The notes beneath the pieces were generated by a model, which saw nothing but the letters and a program-made list of their open reading frames with translations, searched no databases and was not told the DNA's origin. Source: Myxococcales bacterium (GTDB lineage Bacteria > Myxococcota_A > Polyangia > Haliangiales > Haliangiaceae). From it: a stretch of 64,000 nt of DNA. A program made the position numbers and the translations under genes. The stretch spans positions 3,218-67,217 of the forward strand of contig JADKKI010000040.1 in assembly GCA_016720595.1 (NCBI GenBank), in the 5' to 3' direction. This document shows positions 38,263-48,262 of this stretch, one piece after another (within the stretch, counting starts at the first letter, position 1; each line of letters starts with the position of its first letter).

Positions 38263-41200
38263 ATGCTGCGTGCGGTCCATAGCAACCGCGCCGAGGCCTT
38301 GCTCGCGGCGCTGCTGGAGGCATTGCCTCCGGCGGATCCGTTCGCGCCATCGACGATCGTCGTCGGTGGACACCTGGTGAAGCGCTGGCTGATGCGCGAG
38401 CTCGCGTTCGCGCGCGGGATCGCGGCGGGCCTGGAGCTGGTCACGTTCGATCGGTTCGTGGAGCACACCTGGTCGGCGCCCGAGGTCGGGCTCGAGGCGA
38501 TCGATCAGGCCCAGCTCGCGGCCGTGCTCGCGAGCGTGCTGTCCGATGGCGACGTGGTCCGCGGGCTCCCGCTGGTGGCGGCCTATCTCGACGAGGCACC
38601 CGACGGTGGAGATCGCGCGGGTCCGCGCCGGGTGCAGCTCGCGCATCACCTCGCGCGGCTGACCTGGGGTTATGCCGCCACGCGCCCGGACTGGATGCCC
38701 GCGCTGCTCACGGGCAACGTGCCGAGCGAGCTCGAGGGTGATCCCACGGCGCGCTGGCAGGCGAAGCTCGTGGCTGGCGCGTTCGCCCGCCTCGCGCGTG
38801 CGGCGCCCGATCGTCATCGCGCGCTGGTGCCGATGCTGCCGTGGGCGCGCCGTCGCCTTCACCTCGCGCCGCCGCAGCTCGCGGGGCCGCTCGCGGTGTT
38901 CGGGATGCCGTTCCTGCAGCGCGCGCAGCTGGAGGCGCTCACCGATCTCGCGCAGGCCACGGACGTCACCGTCTACCTGATCGATCCGTGCCGCGAGCTG
39001 TGGGACGACGTGGCGAGCCGGCGCGCGGCCGAGGGCACGGGCGATCCGCTGCCGCTCGTGCTGTGGGGCAAGCCGGTGCGCGACACGCTGAGCGCGCTCG
39101 TCGAGCGCACCGGTGGAGATCTCGAGGATCGATTCGTCGACGGCGAGGATTCGTCCGCGCGCGATCGGCTGCTCGCCGACGTGCAGGTGCGGGCGGCGCC
39201 GTCGGTGGACCCGGGGAGTACGGCGGGAGTCACCGCGGGGGTGACCGTGCTGGCGTGCCCGAACCCGCGCCGGGAGATCGAGGCGATCGCCGCCGAGGTC
39301 CGCCGCCGCCTCGATGCAGATCCGTCGCTGAGCGCGCACCAGATCGCGGTGTGGATCGCGGGCGATGCGGATGGCTACCTCGCGCAGGCGCCTTCTGCGT
39401 TCGAGGCGGTGGGCGTGCCGTGTCACCTCGTGGATGCGCCGATCGATGATCGCGGGCGGATCGCCGAGGCGATGCTCGCGCTGCTCGAGCTGCCGACCTC
39501 GGGGATGGCGCGCAAGGATCTGCTCCGCGTGCTGACGCACCCCGCGGTGCTCGCGGGCTATCCGCACGTCGACGGGGCGGACTGGGTGCGCTGGACGGAG
39601 CGGCTGGGCATCGCGCACGGCGCCGACGCCGACGCCCACAAGGGCACGTACCTCGAGGAGTTCCCCGGACAGTTCCACTGGGATCAGGGCGTGCGCCGGC
39701 TCGCGCTCGGGGCGTTCATGGTGGGCGAGCGCGCGGAGCGAGGAGCGGCGAAGATCGCGCGGCTCGAGCTGGCGCCCGAGGAGCTGCGCCCCGATCAGCA
39801 GGCGAGCGCAGCCACCTATGCGCTGCTCGTCCGCTCGCTGTCCGATGATGCGGCGTGGCTGGCCCGGCGCGAGGCCACGCTGACCGAGTGGGCGGATCTG
39901 TTCGCCGGCCTGGTCGACATCTACCTCGCACCACGCGACACCGATGCCACGCGCGATCTCGAGCGCGTGCGCGCGATGCTCGCGGGCCTCGCGCACCTCG
40001 ACCTCGATGGGCGCGCGATCGGCTTCCGCGAGGCGCGCGAGCACGCAGCTCGCCAGCTCGAGACCGCGAGATCGAATCGAGGGGAGCCCCTCGCGGCCGG
40101 CGTGATGATCGCGCCGATCTCGTCGATGCACGCGCTCCCGTTCGAGCTCGGGTTCGTGGCCGGGCTCGACGAAGGAGCGTTCCCCGCCGGTGATCAACCG
40201 AGCCCGCTCGATCTTCGTCGCGAAGGGCGCCCCGGCGATGTCACCCCGCGCGATCGCGACCGCGCCGCGTTCCTCGAGGTGCTGCTCGGCACGCGGCAGG
40301 CGCTGTACCTCTCGTACGTCGCGGTCGAGGCCAAGAGTGGGCAGGCGCTCGGTCCCTCGTCGGTCGTGCTCGAGCTCGCCGATGCGCTGGCGCCGTACCT
40401 CGGCGCGGGGAGCAGCCGCGAGGCGCTCGCCCGGATCACGCAGCGCGAGCCGCTGCACCGGTTCGGTGGCGCGTTGCCGGGCGTGGTCCCCGCGATCGCA
40501 CGCGAGCGCTGGGCGTGCGAGGTGCGCGATGCCGTGCGCACGCACCTCCGCGCCGGCGGCCACACGATCCCCGACGAGGAGGGGCTGTTCGCGCTGCTCT
40601 CGCATCCGGCACAGGCGCCGCTGCGCGCGGCCCTCGGGATCGTGGAGGCGCCGGCCCAGGCTGCAGCCACGGCGGGCACGCGCGGGCTCACGATCGCGAA
40701 CCTGCGTGGGTTCCTCGAGCATCCCGTGCAGGCGTGGGCGCAGGCGGTGCTCGGCCTCGACGAGCTGCCGGACGAAGCGAGCGCCGAGCACAGCGACGAG
40801 CCGTTCCACCTCGATCGTCCCGATCGGGCGACCTTGCTCCGCGAGGTGTTCGCCACGCACCTCCGCGATCCCGGGCGTGCGCTCGAGGCCGTCTACGATG
40901 CCGCCGTCGCCGAGGCCACGCTGCGCGGACAGTTCCCGGTGGGCGTGTTCGCCGAGGCCGCGCGCGCGGTGGATCTCGCGGCGCTCACCACGTGGCGCGC
41001 GGGCGTGGGCCTGATCCCCACCGGCGGGGTCACGCGGTTCGGCTTCGGGCGCGCGTCGATGGGCGGGGCGGAGCTCCTGCCCGCGCTCGCGATCGAGCTC
41101 CCGGGCGGGCGCACCGTTCGCCTCACGGGGCAGACCGAGCTCCTGATCAAGGTCGGGGCCACGTACACGTCGGTGATCGCGCTGCCGTCGTCGGTGGAGA

Positions 41201-41616
41201 ACCGGTCGCGGTACCACCTGCGGGGCGCGTTCGATCACCTCGTGCTCGCCGCGGCGGGCCTCGCCACCCACGGCCACGCGCACAAGCTGGTCGATGCGAA
41301 GGGCAAGGTCGTCGAGGTCCAGCACGCGCCGTGGAACCAGGCCGAGGCGAGCGGGTACCTGGCCGGCCTGATCCGCGAGATGCTCGACGAGCCGCACGGA
41401 TATCTGCTGCCGTTCGATTCGCTGGTCAACGCACTCTCGGGGAACAAGTCCGCGTGGAAGCGCTACTACGATCCACAGCGCGGGCTCGGGTTCGGGCCGA
41501 TCGAGCGTCCCGATGGCCTCGCCACGCACGGCAACCCGGCCGAGCTGGCCGTCCGCCGGCTGCAGCCGCTGGTGGAGCGGATGGAAGGCGATCACGGCTT
41601 CGAGGTCGGCCCATGA
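38263..41616 (+). CDS. recC: RecC, exonuclease V gamma subunit
   Basis: 1117 residues, very close to the usual 1120. RecC scans for Chi and holds RecB and RecD in the complex that resects double-strand breaks. Visible: N-terminal FAPSTIVVGGHLVKRWLMRELA, the GPLAVFGMPFL strand of the inactive helicase fold, PFELGFVAGLDEGAFP, SYVAVEAKSGQALGPSSVVLELAD and LRGFLEHPVQAWAQ-like segments; the helicase motifs are degenerate, as is normal. Start ATG 38263, 6 bp after the kinase stop. The stop overlaps recB by ATGA, so RecC and RecB are likely made in balance. Order recC-recB-recD. Confidence 0.92.
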   Translation: MLRAVHSNRAEALLAALLEALPPADPFAPSTIVVGGHLVKRWLMRELAFARGIAAGLELVTFDRFVEHTWSAPEVGLEAIDQAQLAAVLASVLSDGDVVRGLPLVAAYLDEAPDGGDRAGPRRVQLAHHLARLTWGYAATRPDWMPALLTGNVPSELEGDPTARWQAKLVAGAFARLARAAPDRHRALVPMLPWARRRLHLAPPQLAGPLAVFGMPFLQRAQLEALTDLAQATDVTVYLIDPCRELWDDVASRRAAEGTGDPLPLVLWGKPVRDTLSALVERTGGDLEDRFVDGEDSSARDRLLADVQVRAAPSVDPGSTAGVTAGVTVLACPNPRREIEAIAAEVRRRLDADPSLSAHQIAVWIAGDADGYLAQAPSAFEAVGVPCHLVDAPIDDRGRIAEAMLALLELPTSGMARKDLLRVLTHPAVLAGYPHVDGADWVRWTERLGIAHGADADAHKGTYLEEFPGQFHWDQGVRRLALGAFMVGERAERGAAKIARLELAPEELRPDQQASAATYALLVRSLSDDAAWLARREATLTEWADLFAGLVDIYLAPRDTDATRDLERVRAMLAGLAHLDLDGRAIGFREAREHAARQLETARSNRGEPLAAGVMIAPISSMHALPFELGFVAGLDEGAFPAGDQPSPLDLRREGRPGDVTPRDRDRAAFLEVLLGTRQALYLSYVAVEAKSGQALGPSSVVLELADALAPYLGAGSSREALARITQREPLHRFGGALPGVVPAIARERWACEVRDAVRTHLRAGGHTIPDEEGLFALLSHPAQAPLRAALGIVEAPAQAAATAGTRGLTIANLRGFLEHPVQAWAQAVLGLDELPDEASAEHSDEPFHLDRPDRATLLREVFATHLRDPGRALEAVYDAAVAEATLRGQFPVGVFAEAARAVDLAALTTWRAGVGLIPTGGVTRFGFGRASMGGAELLPALAIELPGGRTVRLTGQTELLIKVGATYTSVIALPSSVENRSRYHLRGAFDHLVLAAAGLATHGHAHKLVDAKGKVVEVQHAPWNQAEASGYLAGLIREMLDEPHGYLLPFDSLVNALSGNKSAWKRYYDPQRGLGFGPIERPDGLATHGNPAELAVRRLQPLVERMEGDHGFEVGP

Positions 41617-44600
41617 CCCGGGTCCCGCGGCCTGCGTCCCTGCCTCCGGCGACGGATCGGCTCGTCGTGGTGGAGGCCTCTGCCGGGACGGGCAAGACGT
41701 ACTTCCTCGAGCACCGGGTGGTGGATCAGATCCTCGCCGGCGCCGAGCTCGGACAGCTCCTGCTCGTGACGTTCACCGAGAAGGCCGTCGCGGAGCTGCG
41801 CATGCGGATCCGCGATCTGCTGGATCGCCTGTCGCGCGCGGACACCGATGCAGAGCGCCCCGGCGAGCCGTTCTGGGAGCTCGATGATGCGGCGAAGCGC
41901 CGGCTGCGCGCCGCGGTGACCGCGTTCGACCACGCGCCGATCTTCACGATCCACGGGTTCTGTCATCGCGTGCTGATCGAGGATGCGTTCGCGGCGCGCC
42001 GGCTGTTCGACCAGACCCAGGTGGCCGACGAGGTCGCGTTCGATGCGGCGTTCGGCGTGCTGCTGCGCGAGCAGTTCGCGCGCATCGCTCCCGATCGAGA
42101 TCTGCTCTCGGCCTATCTGCAGACCGGCCGCACCGTCGATGATCTGCGCAAGCTGCTGCTCAGCTGCGCGCGCGTGGATGCGCCACTGCGTCGCCAGATC
42201 CAGCCCGCGCTGGCCCGCGCCGCGGCGCTCGGCTTGTTCGAGCATCTCGGCACGGCTGCCAAGCGAGCCGCGATCAGTGCTCCGATCAAGCACGGTGGTC
42301 ATCGGAAGAACGTCGTCAACTGGATCGGGCAGATCGGCGAGCAGCTCGATGCCCAGACGCCCGAGGATTCCACGCCAGAGCTGCTCGCGATGCTCGATCG
42401 GGTGCGCGAGCCGCTGGAGAAGCTGGACGACAAGCTCGTCGTGATCGGCGCGGCCTCGATCGGCGCGACGGAGGTCCACGCGGCCGTGCGCGCGGTGCTG
42501 CAGACCGCCACGCTCGACGAGGCCCTCGCCGCGGAGCTGCTGCCACAGATCCTCGCGCGGATCGGCACCGACAAGGCCGAGCACGGCCTGTTCGACTACG
42601 ACGACATGCTCGAGCTCGTGTGGGAGGCGCTGCGTGACGAGCGCCGCGGCCCCGAGCTCGCCGCGCGCCTTCGGGGGCGCATGCCGTGGGCGATGATCGA
42701 CGAGTTCCAGGACACCGATGACGTGCAGTGGCAGATCTTCCGCGCGGTGTGGATGCACCCGGAGGCCAAGGGCCTGACGATCGTCGGCGACCCGAAGCAG
42801 GCGATCTACGGCTTCCGCGGCGCGGACGTGCAGACGTACGTGAAGGCGCGCGAGGAGATGCTGCGCGCCGGCGCCACGCGCGTGTCGCTCGACGTCAACC
42901 GGCGCTCCACGGATCAGCTCGTCGCGGCGCTCAACCACCTGCTCGGCGGGAACCTCGGGCTGCCGCTCCTCGATCCCGCGCACGGCATCACGTACGACGA
43001 GCCGGTCAAGGCGAGCGGTGATGTGGTGATGGAGGTCGGGGTCCATGAGGCGCGCGCCCCGATCACGGCGATCGCGCTCGGGGGCAAGGGCAGCTCCGAC
43101 GAGCGCAAGGTCGCGATCGGCACCGCGATCGGCGAAGAGATCGAGCGCCTGCGCAAGGAGCCGCCGAGGTGGACCCTGCGCGGCGCGCCCCAGGCGTTCT
43201 CGCTGGGGCACGTGATGGTGCTGACGCGCTCGAACAAGGACTCGTCCGAGATCGCGTCGGCGCTGCGCGAGCGCGGGCTGCCGTGTGCGCTGGTCGAGCC
43301 CGAGAAGCTGTTCCGCACCCGCGAGGCTTCGGAGCTCGCGGCCGTGCTCGCGGCGATCGCGGCACCGCGTGATCGGTCGGAGCGCCTGCGCGCGCTGCGC
43401 ACGCGGTTCTTCGACGTGCCGTGGAGCGATCTCGTGCGCGTCGTCGATGGTCCGGATCACCACCCGCAGATCGCGCAGCTGTTCGATTGGGCGCAGCTCG
43501 CGTCGCGCCGCGCGTACGAGGCGCTGTTCCGCCGCGTGGTCGAGGACAGCCGGTTCGCCGAGCGGGCGCTGGTGCTCGGCGGCGGCGAGCGAGCGATCAC
43601 GAACACCTGGCACCTGATCGAGCTGCTGCTCGCAGAGGTCGCGCGCTCGCGCTGCGATCTGCACGAGCTGGTGACGCAGCTGCGCCGCTGGATCGATGAC
43701 GACACCAGCCAGCCCGACGAGCGTGACGTCCAGCGCGCGGAGACCGATCTCGAGGCGGTGCGGATCCTCACGATCCACAAGGCCAAGGGGCTCGAGGCGC
43801 CGTACGTGTTCCTCTACGGCGGGACCTCGGGGCCGCCGGCCTCGCGCGTCCACACGTTGCGCGATGCCACGGGGCGCGCGCTGGTGATCGGCGCACCCGA
43901 TCCCGCGACCAAGATCCTGCTCGCGGCCGCGGCCGCGGCGGAGGATCAGCGGCTCGCATATGTGGCGCTGACCCGCGCGCAGCTGCGCCTCTACCTCCCG
44001 CTGTATTCGCCCGACACGCTCAAGGACAACGCCTCCTATCGCCCGATCCAGCTCTGCCTCGCGGCCTCGATCGCGAGCCGGGCCGCACATCCGCGCGTGC
44101 TGTTCGACCTGCACCCCGTCCCCCTGGGCGGCGAGGCCCTCCCCGACGCCCCCGCCGATGCGCTCGTCGGGTTCGTCGCGCCGGCGCCACCACCGGCCAC
44201 CGAGCTCGCGCCGCTCGCGCCTGCGCGCACGGGCCTGACGATGCTGTCGTATACGCGGCTCGCCCACGATCTCGAGGCGGCAGCGATCGCCGCGCCGCCG
44301 GGCGATGTCCTCGCCTTCGATCCGGCGGAGTTCGATGTCGATGACACCGCGGGCGAGGTCGGCGCCCGCGAGCTGCCACCGGGTGCGAGCTCGGGCCTCC
44401 TGCTCCACGACGTGCTCGAAGTCGCGGACCTCGACCTGCTGCGCACCGCACCGGATCTCGAGACCTGGGCGCGCGAGCCCGCGGTCCGCCAGCAGCTGTT
44501 CGACGCCATGCGCACGCGCGGCATCGAGCGCGATCGCCTCGACCACGCAGCGGCGATCATCCACCACACGCTGGCGGCGCCGCTCACGCTGACCGACGGG

Positions 44601-45026
44601 AGCCAGCTGCCTTCGCTGGCCAGCGCTGCGCGTCTCGCGCGCGAGGTGGAGTTCAGCTATCCGCTCCCGGCTGGCGCCACGATCGCGCCCGGCCGCGGCC
44701 TGGTGAAGGGCTTCATCGATGCACTGGTCGCATGGACCGACGACGAGCTGTGGGTGCTCGACTACAAGAGTGACCTCCTCGCCGGTGACGATCTTGCGCG
44801 GGCCGCCGCCCTGCGGGTGAAGGAGCACTATGCCGTGCAGGCGCGGCTCTACGCGATCGCCGCGGAGCGCATGCGAGGCACGCGGCGCCTCGCCGGCCTC
44901 CTGTTCCAGTTCGTGCGCCACGACGTGGTGGTGCCGGTGCGCATCGCCGGCGACACCCTCGATGTGTGGACCACGTGGCTCGCCAACATTCCTGCACCCG
45001 GCCTCGCACCCACGCCGCTCGGATAA
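41613..45026 (+). CDS. recB: RecB, exonuclease V beta subunit
   Basis: 1137 residues. SF1A helicase plus nuclease. Walker A ASAGTGKT (22-29), motif Ia VTFTEKAVAELRMRI, Walker B/II IDEFQDTD (about 363-371), motif IV/V QAIYGFRGAD, and ILTIHKAKGLE with YVALTRAQ towards the end of the helicase. The C-terminal nuclease has the VLDYKSD motif (DYK 1050-1052) and a preceding QARLY-type segment. It unwinds 3'-5' and cuts DNA in the RecBCD complex. The start ATG overlaps the recC stop. Earlier in-frame ATGs are antisense artefacts within recC. Confidence 0.95.
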   Translation: MTRVPRPASLPPATDRLVVVEASAGTGKTYFLEHRVVDQILAGAELGQLLLVTFTEKAVAELRMRIRDLLDRLSRADTDAERPGEPFWELDDAAKRRLRAAVTAFDHAPIFTIHGFCHRVLIEDAFAARRLFDQTQVADEVAFDAAFGVLLREQFARIAPDRDLLSAYLQTGRTVDDLRKLLLSCARVDAPLRRQIQPALARAAALGLFEHLGTAAKRAAISAPIKHGGHRKNVVNWIGQIGEQLDAQTPEDSTPELLAMLDRVREPLEKLDDKLVVIGAASIGATEVHAAVRAVLQTATLDEALAAELLPQILARIGTDKAEHGLFDYDDMLELVWEALRDERRGPELAARLRGRMPWAMIDEFQDTDDVQWQIFRAVWMHPEAKGLTIVGDPKQAIYGFRGADVQTYVKAREEMLRAGATRVSLDVNRRSTDQLVAALNHLLGGNLGLPLLDPAHGITYDEPVKASGDVVMEVGVHEARAPITAIALGGKGSSDERKVAIGTAIGEEIERLRKEPPRWTLRGAPQAFSLGHVMVLTRSNKDSSEIASALRERGLPCALVEPEKLFRTREASELAAVLAAIAAPRDRSERLRALRTRFFDVPWSDLVRVVDGPDHHPQIAQLFDWAQLASRRAYEALFRRVVEDSRFAERALVLGGGERAITNTWHLIELLLAEVARSRCDLHELVTQLRRWIDDDTSQPDERDVQRAETDLEAVRILTIHKAKGLEAPYVFLYGGTSGPPASRVHTLRDATGRALVIGAPDPATKILLAAAAAAEDQRLAYVALTRAQLRLYLPLYSPDTLKDNASYRPIQLCLAASIASRAAHPRVLFDLHPVPLGGEALPDAPADALVGFVAPAPPPATELAPLAPARTGLTMLSYTRLAHDLEAAAIAAPPGDVLAFDPAEFDVDDTAGEVGARELPPGASSGLLLHDVLEVADLDLLRTAPDLETWAREPAVRQQLFDAMRTRGIERDRLDHAAAIIHHTLAAPLTLTDGSQLPSLASAARLAREVEFSYPLPAGATIAPGRGLVKGFIDALVAWTDDELWVLDYKSDLLAGDDLARAAALRVKEHYAVQARLYAIAAERMRGTRRLAGLLFQFVRHDVVVPVRIAGDTLDVWTTWLANIPAPGLAPTPLG

Positions 45027-45050
45027 GGGACGTTGACCTGGACATCGACT

Positions 45051-45303
45051 TGAACGTGAACATGAACGCTACCTTGGACATCGACGAAACCACCATCAGG
45101 TCGATCGTGTGTGGAGAGCGGCGCGTGATCGACGATCGTCCGGCGACGCCGCGGTCTCGGCGATCTTTCGTCGCTGCGACCGAGCTGCCGGCAATCACTG
45201 GTCGGCGAGCGGTGAGCATCGTTGGCCTGCCGACCGGCGCGGGTCGCTGTTGCGCCTCATTCGTCGATGACCACGTCCAAGGTGGCGTTCATGTTCATGT
45301 TCA
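45051..45303. repeat. Inverted repeat between recB and recD
   Basis: Arms 45051-45079 and 45275-45303 match as reverse complements in 27 of 29 positions, with a 195-nt loop. The arms extend into GAC/AAC hexamers (GACCTGGACATCGACTTG), as in the repeat at 335-542. It fills most of the 337 bp recB-recD gap. No coding character. If transcribed, a stable hairpin would separate recCB from recD. Confidence 0.82.
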
Positions 45304-45363
45304 CGTCAACGTCAACGCGATCCGACCCGCGCCCAACCTCGCACCCACGCCCGGAGCCCGCCC

Positions 45364-47322
45364 GTGACCCAGCCGCTGCACCCGCAGGGCACGCTGCGCG
45401 CGCGGTTCGAGCGTGTCGGCACCGGCGAGCTGTTCCGGAGGCTGGGCATCGGGGCGCGCAGCTGCGATCTCGGGGACGAGGGCCTCTACCTCGCGGAGGA
45501 GCTGGTCTCCGCGGATGCGGGCTGGCTCGGGACCTCGGAGCAACCCGAGGCGCTCGCGATCCTCGTGCTCGCGCTGATGATCGCGCAGCGACAGGGCTCC
45601 ACCTGCCTGCCGCTCGATCACAAGGGCGACCGGAAGGGGCCGCTGCGCACGCTGATCACCGACATCGCGCGCGTGGCCAAGCTCGAGCTCGATGCGACGC
45701 GCGTGATGAAGACGATCGCGAACCTGACGGGCACCCCACGCTTCAACTCGGTGATCGGCGTCGGCGATGCACGGGTGCCGCTGATCGTCGAGTACGACGC
45801 CGTGTACACCGAGCGCTCGCGCTGGCTCGAGCAGCGCGTGGCCACCCGCCTTGCCGAGCGCCTGCAGCAGCGGACCGTGGATCCACGCGCCGCCGAGGTG
45901 CTCGCAGATCTGGTGGCCCGGCCCGGTGCGCGCCCGCTCTCCGACGAGCAGGCGCGCGCGGTGGGCCTCGCCCTCGGCGGCGGCTTCACGGTGGTGACGG
46001 GCGGTCCCGGTACCGGCAAGACCGTGGTCGCCGCGGCGATCGTGCGTGGCCTCGCGCGGCTCGGCATCCAGCACGTGGCCCTCGCGGCGCACACCGGCAA
46101 GGCCGCGAACCGGCTCACGGAGGTGATCGGCGAGCAGCTCGCGGCGATCCAGGATCCCTCGGAGATCGATCGCGCGCTCGCGGCCGCGCCGCCCGCCGCG
46201 CAGACCCTGCACCGCCTCCTCGGCTACGGCGGCCATCGGTTCGCGCACCACGCCAAGAGCCCACTGCCCGCGGGCGCCGTGTTGATCGACGAGGCCTCGA
46301 TGATCGATCTCGAGCTGATGGACGCGCTGCTCGATGCGCTGCCCGCCAGCTCGCCGTTGATCCTGGTCGGCGACGCGCACCAGCTCCCCGCGATCGATGC
46401 CGGGCAGATCCTCGCGGATCTCGCCGAGCCCGGCGTGGCGCCGCGCGTGGCGGTGCTCCACACCAGCTACCGGATGAACCTCGAGGATGCGGCAGGCCGC
46501 GCGGTGTACGAGCTCGCGCGCGCGATCCACGACGACGACCTCGGCAAGCTCTCCGATCGCGCCACGCCGCGCACGGCGAGCACGCTGGTGTTCCGGGGCG
46601 CGGAGTGGGTGGATCCTTCGAAGGCGAAGCGCCCGCACGATGTGACGCTCGCGGTGGCCGAGACCACCTGGCACCACTTCGGTGGTCCCACCGCGCTGCG
46701 CGCTGCCGATCACATCTTCCGCTTCGTCGATGGCGTGATCGATCCCGCGCACACCGCCGAGCTCGAGGCGCTGTGGGCGCTGCTCCAGCGCGGGCGCCTG
46801 CTCACCGTCACGCGCGCGCTCCCCACGGGCTCGGTCGCGCTCAACGCGCACCTCCACGATCTCGCGCTCGATCGCCTCTCGGTCGCCGGCCGCCCCGAGT
46901 TCGTGCCCGGCGAGCCCGTGATGGTGACGGCGAACGACTACCACCGCGGCCTGTTCAACGGCGACCAGGGCATCATCGTCCGCGCCGACGAGGGTCTCGA
47001 TCGGCATCACTTCCGCGCCGTGTTCCGGATCGCCGGCCGGCTCCGGCCGTTCGCGATCGAGGCGCTGCGTGATCGGCTCGAGCTGTCGTGGGCGCTGACG
47101 GTGCACAAGTCGCAGGGCTCGGAGCTCGATGCGATCGCGCTGATCCTCCCGCACGAGGACCTCCCGCTGGTCACCCGCGAGCTGCTCTACACCGGCGTCA
47201 CGCGCGCGCGCACTGGGGTGGCGATCTGCGGCTCGAAGGCGGTGCTGACCACCGGCGCCAAGCGCGGCGCGCTCCGCCACTCGAAGCTCGGCGCGCGGCT
47301 CCGCAGCTTGCTCGGCACCTGA
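45364..47322 (+). CDS. recD: RecD, exonuclease V alpha subunit
   Basis: 652 residues, an SF1B 5'-3' helicase. The N-terminal region contacts RecC. Walker A GGPGTGKT (213-220), IDEASMIDLELM (motif II), VGDAHQLPAIDAG (motif III), SYRMN (motif IV region) and the C-terminal WALTVHKSQGSE (motif V) and LYTGVTRAR (motif VI) are clear. Start GTG 45364 with GGAG 9 nt before; no TAnnnT box. It sits 337 bp after recB, longer than usual for this operon, because of the inverted repeat. Slightly longer than E. coli RecD. Confidence 0.95.
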   Translation: MTQPLHPQGTLRARFERVGTGELFRRLGIGARSCDLGDEGLYLAEELVSADAGWLGTSEQPEALAILVLALMIAQRQGSTCLPLDHKGDRKGPLRTLITDIARVAKLELDATRVMKTIANLTGTPRFNSVIGVGDARVPLIVEYDAVYTERSRWLEQRVATRLAERLQQRTVDPRAAEVLADLVARPGARPLSDEQARAVGLALGGGFTVVTGGPGTGKTVVAAAIVRGLARLGIQHVALAAHTGKAANRLTEVIGEQLAAIQDPSEIDRALAAAPPAAQTLHRLLGYGGHRFAHHAKSPLPAGAVLIDEASMIDLELMDALLDALPASSPLILVGDAHQLPAIDAGQILADLAEPGVAPRVAVLHTSYRMNLEDAAGRAVYELARAIHDDDLGKLSDRATPRTASTLVFRGAEWVDPSKAKRPHDVTLAVAETTWHHFGGPTALRAADHIFRFVDGVIDPAHTAELEALWALLQRGRLLTVTRALPTGSVALNAHLHDLALDRLSVAGRPEFVPGEPVMVTANDYHRGLFNGDQGIIVRADEGLDRHHFRAVFRIAGRLRPFAIEALRDRLELSWALTVHKSQGSELDAIALILPHEDLPLVTRELLYTGVTRARTGVAICGSKAVLTTGAKRGALRHSKLGARLRSLLGT

Positions 47323-47439
47323 CGGCACGAGCCGTCCGACCGGATTGCGGACAGCGTCCGGCACACGGCCAAGACCGGACGGCCGTCCAACAGTTCGCGC
47401 GGAGTTACGGGTGGCACGCGCACTGCAATTTGTCGGTGC

Positions 47440-47445
47440 TACGAT
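47440..47445 (+). promoter_or_regulatory. Start-proximal -10 box TACGAT
   Basis: TACGAT ends 7 nt before the ATG at 47453. It overlaps another in-frame ATG (47444), which argues that 47453 is the real start. Confidence 0.5.
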
Positions 47446-47452
47446 GGTTGCC

Positions 47453-48076
47453 ATGGTGTCTCGCTCCACCGACGCGCCGGTCCCACTCGGGGAATTCGTC
47501 CCGATGGCCGATCAGCGGATCCTCCTGCGTGGCCTCGACTGGGCTGGATATCAGTCGTTGATCGCCATGCGCGGAGACCGCCGCAGCCCTCGCATCGCGT
47601 ACCTCGATGGAGTGGCGGAGCTCATGGCACCCTCGCGCAATCACGACGGCATCAAGTCTGTCCTCGGCCGCCTCGTCGAGGCCTATTGCACGGAGCGTGA
47701 GATCGCGTGGACGCCTTATGGGAGCTGGCTCGTCGACGACGAGTCCGAGGAGGCCGGCCTCGAACCCGACGAGTGCTACATCTTCGGGCCCGATCCGAAG
47801 GCCGTCGCACTGCCCGAGCTCGCGATCGAGGTGGTGTGGACCAGTGGCGGGATCAACAAGCTCGAGATCTGTCGCCGCCTCGGCATCGGCGAGGTCTGGT
47901 TCTGGAAGGACGACGCGATCCAGGTGTTCCGGCTCGGGCCCGACGGGTATCTCCAGCATGCCGAGAGCGGCTGCCTTCCCGGCATCGACCTGGCGCTCCT
48001 GTGTCGGCTCGCGCTCGTCACACCGGTCAGCGCGACCGTCGCGGAGCTGCGCACGCTCCTCCACCGCAACCCATGA
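47453..48076 (+). CDS. Uma2 family putative endonuclease
   Basis: 207 residues. Uma2 (DUF820) proteins have a PD-(D/E)XK restriction-like fold. The family pattern is visible: ARIAYLDGVAELMAPS-like start, then GLEPDECYIFG, LAIEVVWTSGGINKLEICRRLGIGEVWFWKDD, giving the Asp, the Glu-x-Val and the Lys of a nuclease site. Function in cells is unknown; families of these genes are frequent in cyanobacteria and myxobacteria. Start chosen by the -10 box. It overlaps the next small gene by ATGA. Confidence 0.87.
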   Translation: MVSRSTDAPVPLGEFVPMADQRILLRGLDWAGYQSLIAMRGDRRSPRIAYLDGVAELMAPSRNHDGIKSVLGRLVEAYCTEREIAWTPYGSWLVDDESEEAGLEPDECYIFGPDPKAVALPELAIEVVWTSGGINKLEICRRLGIGEVWFWKDDAIQVFRLGPDGYLQHAESGCLPGIDLALLCRLALVTPVSATVAELRTLLHRNP

Positions 48077-48261
48077 CGGCGCCCTGCCCTCATCCCACCC
48101 GCACGGATGGCGTGTGCGACGCGTGCGGCGACTGCATCCACGACGTGATCCTGAACGGCGCCTGCTTCTACTGCGGCACCACCGAGATCGATCCGCACGC
48201 GGTCTCGCCCAAGAAGCTGCCCGAGGTGATCTCGCCCGATCGCCTCGTCCGCAAGAAGTGA
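48073..48261 (+). CDS. Small Cys-rich (zinc-ribbon-like) protein
   Basis: 62 residues: MTAPCPHPTRTDGVCDACGDCIHDV..CFYCGTTEIDP, with seven Cys of which CDACGDC and CFYCG could hold a zinc ion. No family recognised. Translational coupling with Uma2 (ATGA) supports that it is real. The basic C-terminus (LVRKK) could contact nucleic acid (inference). Confidence 0.65.
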   Translation: MTAPCPHPTRTDGVCDACGDCIHDVILNGACFYCGTTEIDPHAVSPKKLPEVISPDRLVRKK

Positions 48262-48262
48262 T

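Noticed and set aside
36955..41595. A 1546-codon open frame antisense to recC
   Set aside because: In GC-rich DNA the antisense frame often stays open. Its composition is Arg/Ala/Leu-rich without motifs, while recC on the other strand is clear.
41592..44921. A long minus-strand frame opposite recB
   Set aside because: Same reason: shadow of a well-supported helicase/nuclease gene.
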